A stretch of 64,000 nt of DNA from Parasponia andersonii (lineage: Eukaryota > Streptophyta > Magnoliopsida > Rosales > Cannabaceae). The notes beneath the pieces are model-generated. The model saw only the letters and a program-made list of their open reading frames with translations, searched no databases and was not told the DNA's origin. The DNA lies in NCBI GenBank assembly GCA_002914805.1, contig JXTB01000069.1:851308-915307 (forward strand). Reading direction: 5' to 3'. Positions 49,494 to 59,680 of this stretch are shown piece by piece; position 1 is the first letter of the stretch, and each line of letters begins with the position of its first letter. A program made the translations under genes and the position numbers.

Positions 49494-50750
49494 GCGTTGC
49501 CCAAAGGCGTCTTATATCTCAGATAGGCTTAAGACAAGGGTGCCTTCTTTCCTCCTACCCTTTCCTTCTTTGTGTAGAAGGTATATCTTCCTTGTTGAGT
49601 TCAACAGAGCAGAGGAAGAATACTATAGGTTTTTCATATGCAGGTGGGCCTAGAGTCCGTCTTTTTTTTTTTGCAGACGACAGCTTAGTTTTTGGCAAAG
49701 CTCACGCCATTGAATATCAAGCAATTCTGGATATCCTCATGATTTATATAGAAGCATCTTGACAATGCATTAATTTGGCAAAGTCCACAATTACCTTTAG
49801 CCCCAGTGTCACGGACGATGATAGAGTCACCATTTAAAATACACTGGTATTCTCATACAAAGTATTTAGGACTCCCGCCTTTTATTGGGAGAAAAAATAA
49901 ACAAGCTTTTAAGGAAATTAATGATAAGATCTGAAAGAAGTTACAAATTTGAAAGAGCTAGCTCTTGTTTATGGGCAGTGAGGAAACCCTGATCAAGGCA
50001 GTGGCTATGGCCATTTCAACCTATACTATGGGTGTTTTTGGCTTTCTCGATCTTTTTGCTCAGATTTATAAGCCACGGTGACTAAGTTCTGGTAGGGCGG
50101 CAATGATGATGTTAAAAAGTTATATTGAATGAAATGAACTTGCTTAGTACGCAAAAACACGAAAGGGGGACTTGGTTTTGGGGATCTAAAGACTTTTAAT
50201 CAAGCCCTTCTTGCTAAACAGGGATGGCGTATTATCCAAGCTTCGAATTCACTTATGTCTGGAGTTTTAAAAGCCAAATATTTCCATTTTTTGGAAGCAG
50301 ATGAATTAAGGCTCTAATCCCTTTCATATCTCGCATAGTATTTGATGGGGTCATGAGGTGTGTTGAATCTGGGACTCGAGAGATGAGTGGGAGATGATAG
50401 AACAATCAGAGGTTTTTAGGACCCATAGCTACTTATATTGTCAACTTTTCGACTAATTACCCTGGGATTCGACTCTTTATCCTCGTGGCGTGTCGCAAAC
50501 TTTTTGCTAGAGAAACTAAAGAAATGGAATGAGGGAATTTGCTCGACAAGTGTTTTCGTAGGTAGAATGTAATTTAATTCTCAATATTCCTTTAAGATGT
50601 CAAGATGTGGAGGGTTCTCTTTTCTAGCGTTTTTGACAAGCATAGCAAGTATACAGCTCGTTCTGGATACAGAGCGATTATAAACTATATTCAAGACGTA
50701 TCTTCTTCCAAGCCCTACATGGCCAGCGGTTGGTGGAAGGGACTTTGAAG
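49494..50750 (+). pseudogene. LINE reverse transcriptase, 3' part
   Basis: GLRQGCLLSSYPF (near 49526) and the catalytic box FADDSLVFGKA (49670 on) are clear, followed by INLAKSTITFSPS. The thumb part carries LIKAVAMAISTYTM and [23 protein letters not shown] zinc-binding-like region (YTARSGYRAI, near 50657) ends the segment. The aromatic residue before ADD is F. Stops are frequent. Confidence 0.85.
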
Positions 50751-51260
50751 ATTGAGAAGCCTACTGTGTTGAAAGTTGGCTCTGCCCCGAAGATTTGGAC
50801 GCTCCCTTCTGTTGGTAAAGATTAAACTGAATGTCGATGCTACTTTAGACCTTAAGTCGAGTTTGTATTAGAGTAGGTGGCATTATGAGATAACTGTTGA
50901 TATTTTCTCTAAACGGCTGAGTTTTTTCACTTGGTCCCTATGGAGCTGAACTAATGGCCATAAAGGAGGCTTCATGGTGCAAAGAGAAGTGACATTTGAT
51001 TCACACACTTGAGAGTGATTGCCTTAATGTAGTTACAGCTGTTGACTCTTAAGCGTGATTTTTCTATTGATGGTCTTTTGGTGGGTGATATACAATCTTT
51101 ACTGAAGGGATTTCAATGTTGGTTTTTGTCGCTTATACATTGGAAAAATTATGTTTTAGGGATGAATTTTCTAATTTTTATTTCGATATTATTTTTGCCC
51201 GTTTTGTGGTCGACGATCTTTCTTGAATGAAGTTTCGTTTTCTGAAAAAGGTGAAATGTC
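50751..51260 (+). pseudogene. LINE C-terminal RNase H remnant
   Basis: KLNVDATLDLKSS near 50828 and ESDCLNVVTAVDS near 51013 match the RNase H-like domain found at the end of some plant L1 ORF2 proteins. The domain is broken by stops and ends by about 51260. Confidence 0.72.
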
Positions 51261-51389
51261 TAGAAATGGGACTAAAAGCCTCCGTATTCCTCGATGATAA
51301 AAAATAATTCCACATGGCACGTATCTCGTTTGGTTTGCAAAACCGATCACTAGAAAGTGATTACTAGAAGTCACTTTCAAGTAGACCTT

Positions 51390-51890
51390 TTGAATTGCAT
51401 GCTATCTGATCAGACTGGAAGTTGGAAAGAGGAATAATGTGATGATTGTTTGAAATTGGCAACTATGATTGTTTTTTTTATTTATTTATCCTACCGAGTT
51501 ATATATCAAGTGCCCAAAAATTATTGTGTATATTAATTCCTCTTTTCTGTTTTAAAAAAAAAAATTTGAAAAATTCTTTGAAACGAAAATAATGTGAGTT
51601 TCCAAAAAAAAAAAAAAAAAGAGTAATTGGAGTTTGTAATTTTTTGAATTTTACTCGAGAAAATTACAAAAAGAAATAAGTATATTATAAATATTGAAAA
51701 TACCTTCGAAATGTTTGTGTAGTATATCCAAATTTGAGTGCATCAATAAATTAAATAATTCATTTGGTTAATTTGATTTCAAAATAGAACTAATATGCCT
51801 TCTTTACATGAACAAAAAATGTAGAAATAGTTGTTTTGTTATTTTCTTTATGGTAAATAAGCCTTTCTCGAGAATCTTTATAACAAATAA
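51390..51890. repeat. Diverged direct repeat, copy B (beyond the LINE)
   Basis: TTGAATTGCATGCTATC at 51390 starts a block that parallels 42280-42840 in order and wording. A second partial copy of its end lies at about 51945-52005 (GTTAATAAATAAGCCTTTTTGGAG). Spacing to copy A is about 9.1 kb. Confidence 0.65.
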
Positions 51891-53229
51891 AAAAAAAAAG
51901 TTGTCTTAAAAATAGTTACATGATTTACTTCTATAAAAAAAAAATAGAAATAAGTTGTTCTGTTCTTTTTCTTTTATTGTTAATAAATAAGCCTTTTTGG
52001 AGTTTTTTTTTTCCTCCTAAAAAAAGTCTTTAAAATAGTTCCATTTCAAGCAAATTGGACAGCTTTTTCGGTAGTATGTGAATGTTTTCTTTAAACTTTA
52101 CAATTTACATTATTATTTACCAAAAGTAGTGCATTGAAAAATATATTATCAAGAAATGGAACTAATGAAACGAGATTTGTTGTCCCGAAATACTGTCTCA
52201 CTCCTAATGTCATCCTCTTAAAAAGCCCGATAACTCAGCCAAAAGGAAAACTAATTTTAACAGTTATTTTATAACATATTTTTTTTTTTTGGGAGAAGTA
52301 GTTACTACTATTTTATCAGTGTCTAACTGCATGAGACAGGAAGTTAGACAGTATTCTGAGACAGGGAACTAATAAGCTTTTGGTTTACCTAGCTGTAAAA
52401 AAAAAATAATAAATAAATAAATAAATAAATTGAGCCCAACTGGCACACAGCATGGTGTAGTATACAATTAGGGAGGTAGTAAGCAGTTCAAGGGCCTTTG
52501 CTAATCTAGGCATGTCATTAGAGCTGGTATAGCACGTCAGCTTGTGACTCGATTCATCAAATTTAAGACTCATTTTCGAATGCATATTTAGCTTATCAGG
52601 TCTAGTGTCATTATCAATTACGTGAATCCTGTTTTATGAGAAATTAGAGTTCCCGTAGTTTCAACAAGAAAAAAAGGAAAATAGGGTCGGCATCCCTTTT
52701 TACACAACTAGCGCGTAATCTTATTAAGTATTGGGAGTGCTATGCTCTTCAAAGTATAATCTAGACTATAACAAATATTTTCTCGAATTAATAAAATTCT
52801 TTAAATATTTATTCTATCATTTGCATTAGTGTGATTAAATAAAAAGTCTACGTATCATTGTCATCATAAAGTGTGTGGCTCTTTAGTTTAACTATTATAA
52901 ATTCATAAAGTAACCTGTTTTCACTATCTATATGTCTTTTACACAAGGGCTCATTCATAGAGTAATATATTTTTTTCAAAGTATGAATTTACTAGTATAA
53001 TTGGATTACATAGAACGAATCAATTTTGAGATGTAATAGACTTAGAATAATTTATTCTCATTAAGTATTCATAATACTTTATTCTCAATTCTAAGTTTAA
53101 CTATACCTTAATAATTATTAATATTGTAATAATTATTATTCATTAGCTTAGTGTTTAATTTATATTCTTTTGACCTTTTTCTTTTGAAAAGATTTTTTGG
53201 GGCTTTTATTCATCACCGAAGAATAATAG
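51891..53229. other. AT-rich spacer
   Basis: No gene was found. It includes an (AATA)n run at about 52405-52430 and several poly(A)/poly(T) stretches. Confidence 0.55.
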
Positions 53230-55415
53230 TCTCATAACCCAAATTCCCGGGTAATGGCAGAAGGGGAATTTCACTAGATTTGGAAATTCTTCTTTTTAAA
53301 AAAAAAAATAAAAATATTGTGAATTCCAACCAGCAGACCTATCACATAATTCATTATCACCAATAAACACAGAATGAAAAATTATAAGAAAAACCAAATT
53401 TCAAATAGTTCACTAAGCATCATCATTCATACCTCAACATCAAGCTAATATACCGTATATAGTTACAGACATTTTCAAAGTAACACACTTAATTTGAATG
53501 TTAGCAATATCTATTTATTTAACAAGACTTAAACATAAGTCTTAAATTCATACTCCTAATATTACCAAGTCTCAAACTACAAATAAAAGATAGCTTCTTA
53601 TTCTACTTGTTGATCGTCAATGTTACACTGGATACTATCTGCAGAGAAAGTAGAGAGTGAGTATAAAATGCCTAGTAGGTTACCCAATTTCCCTTTTTTA
53701 GAAAATCTTTTTATAATTCTCAAAACACCTGCATGGTTAGTGGTATTGAAAGACATTTCTATAAATATTAAGGATTTAAACTATTTACAAAAAACTATGC
53801 TAAAAACCAAAACCAGATATCTAAGTCAAAATATATAAAAGTCTTAATTAAAATAAGCATAATGCACATCATATCAATCAACACATGACATGAGCTCTCA
53901 TCCTCTCATCACGACTAGAGTAACTTATACTATATGTATTGAGCACTCCCTGCTTGATATCTATCTCTGAAAATCAGAGGGACACCCATATGTCTAATCC
54001 TACTGAACCGAATGGGCATCAAATGCCTACATGTACCGAATGGAGATAGTTAAAAAATAAACCCCGCATAAGTTTACGGGCTCTCACCGAAGGCGGGTGA
54101 CTAGTCTGCCTACTACAACATCGTGATGCCTAAGACGACTCTCATCCATGTTCATATGAAATGTGCAATATATGGAGTCTCAAACAACCATGCAGTGATT
54201 TAAAATTCTAGATATGCTCTGGTTTTTAATTAAAAATCCACTTTGTACTTAAAAATTCAAAAGTACAATTTCTATGGTTTTACCAAATCCCATATATAAA
54301 AACTTGCGCAAAATCATATGTAAAAATATCTAGAGCAGTCCACAATGCTTCATAAATTCATAGTTTATTAAAATAATTATTCAAATAATTCAATTTAATA
54401 AAATCACGAAATTTTATTTTCTAGAATAAATTCCAATTTTAATGAAAATAATAGAAAACAAGGAAATTGAATCATCTACCTCAAAATAGTAATTATGTTG
54501 AGCTAACGACGCTAAAAATATCCTCAATTGATCACCTGGTTATTCAGTCAGTCGTTCTTGAATCTTGTCACGTTCACTTGAAAAGTTGACTTTTCAAACG
54601 GAGTCTCGGATTGAGAAACAGAAATTACTACTGAATTTAGAACACCCAAAAGTATTAGGTTCGATATAAAGTTCATCGAAAACGGGTCCCGGTGCAGAAC
54701 CATCCCGTGGCACGCAAAAGGTGCAATTCACGACCTATTTTCTCAATTTTCGTGCCACTTCAAAAAATAGTTGTATTTTATATCAAAATTCATGTTCTGA
54801 CCTCACCGAGTCCAAATTCAAAGTCAGAACTCAATTTCGAGATTCCGAACATTAAATGAGCTCAAAAATCCGAAAGTTATAAAAATTCCACATTTGGAAA
54901 ATAATTAGAAAAATACCACATTTTCATTTCAATAATTAACGATCTTCTGGTTACCATTTTAACCTTAAAAATCATGAGATTTCGTGTTTCAAACTCCTCT
55001 TTTACGTGGTAAAATTTTTTCATGATAAATAACTTAATTCCGAAATAGTTACGAAAATACCACAAAATTTAATATTAAAAAATTGATATAGTAGTCAACT
55101 TCTCACCGGAGCCAAGTTGAAAGCTGAGAGAGTAGTCAGAAATGAAAGCTGGAGTAGAGACGAGTCCAACGACAGTGGTGATGAGGTGATTGGACGTCGG
55201 ACGGCGAGCAAAAATCCGATCGAGTGGAGCGACATTCGAACAGCTTTATCTCCAGTTAGAGGCGGTGGAACAGGACGACGACGTCAGGCGTGTCTTCGTC
55301 GGCATCTTCCGATCACAGCGGGTAGAATAAAAAGTAAGTCTATAGTGAGGCTATCCAATTTAGCCCTATGTAGAGATATTTTCTGGACTATAAGATCAAA
55401 ATAAAAAGTAAGTAA
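53230..55415 (-). mobile_element. Old solo LTR related to the inner gypsy LTR
   Basis: The start TCTCATAACCC...CCCGGGTAATGGCAG parallels TGTCACGACCC...CCCGGGTCAATGGCAG at 20912. Further shared blocks occur in the same order: GCATCATCATTCATAC; GTTTACGGGCTCTCACCGA; CATCGTGATGCCTAAG; and CACGCAAAA near 54710. Internal gypsy coding is absent, so it is a solo LTR or truncated copy, much older than the pair at 20912/28159. The right end is uncertain; AATAG before the start recurs at 55416-55420 and may be its target duplication. The GC-rich frame 55117-55404 is LTR sequence. Confidence 0.75.
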
Positions 55416-56419
55416 AATAGTCCTACATGGGATAAAAACTCAAAGAAAATCTCTCGCCACTGACCTCTCTCATTTCTTATTTTTCTTCTATAACTCATCA
55501 TTCTCTCTTTCTTGGCCCAATGCTCTTAAACTTCTTCCTCCCATAACACACCTTCATTTTCAACCATGATTGATAACTTTTACTTTTTCTTATTCTTTTT
55601 AACTTGGAAAAACAAAGCTTTTATTATGAAGATTTACTACCAAGAATAAAAGTTACTATCGAATCATTTATCTAATATGCAACTATAGAAGATTGAGTGT
55701 TGCCATGGTCACCAAATTTGGGATTCTTCATTTCTCTGTCTACCATTAAGTTTGTTGGGATTGAGATCATATTAGATTAGCTATTGAAACATGGTTGATT
55801 TGGGATTTTTTAGTATAATGGAAAATCAATGTCGATTACAAGGGAGAAAGTTAGAAAAGACAAAAATAGATTCAAGGCAAATACATTTTAAATTACCTCC
55901 AAAAAAATATTTTAGTGAAAAGAGGGACCGACAATAAATTTTTATGATTGAAGTATTAGAATTAATCAATTCTCAAATATCAATCTAGGTTTAGATAAAT
56001 ACTTCTTTTTTTCTTTTTCTTTTTTAGATTAAGATAAAGAACATGGTTATTTTTGAGGTAGAAATAATGGGAGCTTATAGAAAGAAAGGAGATATTGAAA
56101 GTTCTTAGTAAAGGTAATTGTTGTGAATTTCGCAATTATCAGGTACTAGGTAACAGACGGAGAAATGAAAGACGGTGAGATTTGTCTATTTGAGTTTTAT
56201 TCTTGTGTAACTAATATTTTTATGACTTCGATCTTTGAAATACTATTTATTTTAATCTGACAACCCAGATAAAAGAACCTTATGTATGGGCAAAAAATGA
56301 GACCCTACTATAGACGTGTCTTTTTTTTCCACTAATATTTTATCTGTTATTATTTTGTATCTAACCAAGAAATATGAACTCTATTTCATATCTAAAAACA
56401 TTGAACAAATCAAGAGTAT

Positions 56420-56575
56420 AAGGGTGTATCTGAAATATTTTTGAAAAATATAAGTGCAGTATTTTCATTAGTGCGGCTGTATCTGAAACGTTTTTGAAAA
56501 ACATAAGTGTATTTTTTTTTATTAGTAAAGGGTGTATGTTTAACATTTTTTAAACAAATAAGTGCATTAATCCAC
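56420..56575. repeat. Three degenerate tandem copies of about 54 bp
   Basis: Units starting near 56420, 56475 and 56529 share GGGTGTATCTGAAA, TTTTTGAAAAA and ATAAGTGCA segments with clear divergence. Confidence 0.75.
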
Positions 56576-57429
56576 TATTGCATTAAGGAATGTTCTTGAA
56601 TGTTTTTTTCTTTTTTGGGGATAAAAGCAGTTAAAAGAAGGTTAACAGTGTTTAAAAAGGGGCACTTAACTTTAACGTTATTAAACTGGACGAATTTGAT
56701 TAAGGAATCAATTAAATTAGATAAAAAATAACTACCGATAGGAAAATTAAATAATAAATACACCAAATGTTTTTGGCTAATTAACTACGAAACAATAACC
56801 GTTAAATCTATATTGTATATCCAACGTTTAAAATTTTTGTAAATAGTAATAGATAAATGTCATATTAAGTAGTTGAGTTTAACTCGTATATAATAATATA
56901 TGAGATAATATATGTTTTAAACATTGGTGGGCTAGGTTTTATTCAATCGGGTTGTGACCATACCACCCCAACTGAAATTATATTGATTGGGTTAAATTTA
57001 ACCCAAGTAGTTTTCGGGTTGCACTTATTCAGGTTTTTTGGATTATAAATGGGCAGTTAGATCGGTTTTTTGCACTTATTCAGGTTTTTAGAATTTTTCT
57101 TTGGTCCTACTTGACAGGTGGTCTATTTCTGCTAAAAAATTAGCAGCTTGTTCAAAAAAAAAAATGATTATTTTTGTAATATTTGCATAATTTAGTTTAT
57201 AAGTTAAAAATTTCAAATCTTATTTTTTATTATAATTATCAAACTATCTGATTTTTAATAATTTATTTTTGCTAAAAATTTAACGAGACAAGTTAGTCAT
57301 TCTCAGAATCGTTACGTATTTTAGGGCAGTTTAATTTGTAAGTTGAAAGTTCATACGCTAGAGTGGTTCAATAGACATAATTTTTGGTCATTAATGTAAT
57401 TAACCTTAAAAGTATCTATTTCGTCTAAT

Positions 57430-57471
57430 TTCTTCTTCTTCTTCTTCTTTTTTTTTTTTTTTTTTTTTTTT
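57430..57471. repeat. (CTT)n followed by poly(T)
   Basis: About six CTT units run into some 24 T bases, then CCAG. It lies about 100 bases upstream of the mTERF first exon. It could act as a pyrimidine-rich leader or splice tract, or merely be a microsatellite. Confidence 0.88.
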
Positions 57472-57571
57472 CCAGAACACTTCTCCTTTGATCGTTTTCC
57501 CTTTTCACCACTACCAAACATAACCTTAGGGTAGGGTTTTAGGTGGGTTTTTCCCAGTGAGCAATGAGTCG

Positions 57572-57618
57572 ATGCTCTCAGGTGATTCTGAACCAGTGAA
57601 GAAGATCAGTATTCCCAG
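57572..57618 (+). CDS. Possible first coding exon of the mTERF gene
   Basis: ATG at 57572 opens MLSGDSEPVKKISIP and reaches CCCAG|GTAATA, a good donor at 57619. Splicing to the acceptor TGATTTCTAG ending at 57903 keeps phase exactly and continues IQKRISKFSEMVSH. An overlapping upstream frame (ATG at 57564, ending TGA) would precede it. Without splicing, the ORF starts at 57890. The evidence is a splice-site and phase match only. Confidence 0.45.
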
Positions 57619-57889
57619 GTAATACCTTAATGGAAAACCCTTTTACCTTCAATTTGCTACTCTTTAAGCTTTCATTACAGCTCTAACATGGGAAAACAAG
57701 AATCACCCATAATTGTTTTTTCAACTACAGGCCCAATCTAAACCCAGGTTACGACCTTCCTCGCATTGTCTCTGAATTATTTCTCATTGAAATTTTTTGC
57801 TTTTGTAAGTTAATACTTTGATTAAGCCCAGTCCCTTTGTAAGATTTTCTTGATTTTCCATTTCTTATGCCATTTTTCTCCACTTTGTC

Positions 57890-59680
57890 ATGCTGATTTC
57901 TAGAATCCAGAAAAGGATATCCAAGTTTTCTGAAATGGTTTCACATCTCAATCATTTTCTTCATTTCTCCCCTGTTGTGTGTGAAAGAGCCACTGTTATG
58001 CGGAACCCATCTTCTGTTTCGCTTAAATTTCAATGCTTGTCCAGTTCTAGAGTCTCTCACAATGTGTCTCTCTCTGAGTCAACACATTCTTCTGGTTCTT
58101 CTTGTTCTTTGGTGGCGAATCGGGTCTCTCGGATTGCGAGAACTGAAGCTCAGGAAGCACTTTTCGACTACCTTCACTTTACGAGGAACTTAAACTTCAC
58201 GGATGCTGAGCATATCAGCAAGAACTCCCCGAGTTTTGTCCAGAGTTTGCTCTCCGAAATCGATACCGAGAAAGATGTCGCTCGATCGTTAACCAGGTTC
58301 TTTCGTTATCACCCCATTAATGAGTTTGAACCATTCTTTGAGAGCTTGGGTGTGCGGCCTTCGGAGATCCCCATGCTTCTCCCGAGGCACTTAATGTTTT
58401 TGAGTGATGATCCTTCTATGCTTGAGAACTTTCGTATTTTATGTGATTATGGTATTCCTCGGATTAAGATTGGAAGAATGTTAAAGCAAGCAAAAGAGAT
58501 TTTTGGATATGACTTTGGTGTGATGTATTCAAAACTTCAGGCTTATGAGAATCTGGGGTTGAGCAGAACGACGGTAATTAAGCTTGTTAGCTTCTGTCCT
58601 TCACTTTTGATTGGTGGTGTTAACTCTGAATTTGTTGAGCTTCTTCGAAAATTGACGGGATTAGGGATTGTAAACGATTGGATTGGAGGATATTTAACAA
58701 GTAACAACACTTACAACTGGAAGAGAATGATTGATACAATGGATTTTCTTAAAAAATTGGGCTATGGTGAGGAAGAGATATGTGGTTTGTTTAAAACGAA
58801 TCCTCCAATGTTGCTTGAAGGTTCTGGGAAGAGGGTTTATGCATTGTTTGGCAGGTTACTTAAATTGGGTCTCAAAATGAATGAGGTCTGTATCCTGTTT
58901 AAGCGAAATTCAAAGATCTTCTCACGCAAGTGTTCGAGAAATCTTTTGCAGGCAGTGGATTTTCTGTTTGAGATTGGAATGCCTACAGAAGATACTGCTG
59001 AAATTGTGGCTAACCACATAGAATTCCTAGGTTCATCTACCTTAAAAGGACCTAAAACTGTTCGTAGAGAATTGAAGGTTCGTAACGATGGTCTATGCCA
59101 ACTTATAAAGGAAGACCCTCTAAAGGTGTTAAGATTAGCTACAAAATTGAAAATTAAGAGCAGTGATCAAGTAGCATGCCCAAATCCAAGTAAACATCTG
59201 GATAAAGCATCGTTCTTGTTAGGACTAGGATACGTTGAAAACTCAGATGAGATGACAAAAGCTTCGAAAAAATTCAGAGGTAGAGGAGACCAATTACAGG
59301 AGAGGTTTGATTGCCTGGTACAAGCTGGTTTGGACTGCAATGTGGTGACAGACATCATCAAACGTGCTCCTATAATTCTAAACCAGAGCAAGGATGTGAT
59401 TGAAAAGAAGCTTGATTGGTTAAAAAATCGTTTAGGTTATCCTTTGGAATCTCTGGTTACATTTCCGACATATCTATGCTACGATATGGATCGGATTAAC
59501 CTAAGATTCTCAATGTATGTGTGGCTGAGGGAGAGAGGTGCAGCCAAGCCTATGTTGAAACTGAGCACCCTCCTTGCATGCTCAGATTCAAGATTTGAGA
59601 AATATTTTGTAAATGTCCATACTGAAGGTCCAGCTATGTGGGAAAGTCTAAAAGCCTCATCAGCTTCAAGCTTCGAATGA
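57890..59680 (+). CDS. mTERF-family organellar protein
   Basis: This is a 596-residue open frame without introns. The N-terminal 80 residues are rich in Ser, Arg and Lys with few acids, like a mitochondrial or plastid transit peptide. From about residue 140 it is a run of helical mTERF repeats, with landmarks PSEIPMLLPRHLMFLSDDP, LGLSRTTVIKLVSFCPSLL, LGYGEEEICGLFKTNPPML and LGLKMNEVCILFKRNSKIF. A later set includes AGLDCNVVTDIIKRAPIIL and NRLGYPLESLVTFPTYLCYD. Each repeat has the L-G-x-x-x-x-x-I/V pattern with a proline-terminated helix. mTERF proteins bind organellar nucleic acids and affect transcription, splicing or ribosome assembly; the exact target is unknown. Length is normal. Start choices are 57890, Met 16 at 57935, or the upstream exon at 57572. 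An AATAAA lies near 59710. I recall an Arabidopsis relative (At4g19650). Confidence 0.93.
   Translation: MLISRIQKRISKFSEMVSHLNHFLHFSPVVCERATVMRNPSSVSLKFQCLSSSRVSHNVSLSESTHSSGSSCSLVANRVSRIARTEAQEALFDYLHFTRNLNFTDAEHISKNSPSFVQSLLSEIDTEKDVARSLTRFFRYHPINEFEPFFESLGVRPSEIPMLLPRHLMFLSDDPSMLENFRILCDYGIPRIKIGRMLKQAKEIFGYDFGVMYSKLQAYENLGLSRTTVIKLVSFCPSLLIGGVNSEFVELLRKLTGLGIVNDWIGGYLTSNNTYNWKRMIDTMDFLKKLGYGEEEICGLFKTNPPMLLEGSGKRVYALFGRLLKLGLKMNEVCILFKRNSKIFSRKCSRNLLQAVDFLFEIGMPTEDTAEIVANHIEFLGSSTLKGPKTVRRELKVRNDGLCQLIKEDPLKVLRLATKLKIKSSDQVACPNPSKHLDKASFLLGLGYVENSDEMTKASKKFRGRGDQLQERFDCLVQAGLDCNVVTDIIKRAPIILNQSKDVIEKKLDWLKNRLGYPLESLVTFPTYLCYDMDRINLRFSMYVWLRERGAAKPMLKLSTLLACSDSRFEKYFVNVHTEGPAMWESLKASSASSFE

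Larger units (their letters stand above)
43750..51260 (+). mobile_element. L1-type LINE with RNase H, dead and interrupted by rDNA
   Basis: The order is ORF1 with DUF4283 and a CCHC knuckle, then ORF2 with an endonuclease, reverse transcriptase, zinc-finger-like region and C-terminal RNase H, as in plant L1 elements. Many stops occur. A 25S rDNA piece splits ORF1 (44308-47157). A 359-base gap lies in the RT region. The 5' end is not sharp. The 3' end lies after the RNase H remnant; an A-rich GATAAAAAATAA near 51296 may be the tail. Confidence 0.85.
55421..57571. other. AT-rich spacer upstream of the mTERF gene
   Basis: No gene was seen. It holds the 54-bp repeats at 56420-56575, a duplicated GCACTTATTCAGGTTTTT (57021 and 57073) and the CTT/poly(T) run at 57430-57471 shortly before the gene. 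Confidence 0.55.

Noticed and set aside
49070-49653. Two frames of mostly X residues
   Set aside because: They span the assembly gap.
55117-55404. 95-codon arginine-rich frame
   Set aside because: It corresponds to the GC-rich end of the related LTR and not to a gene.
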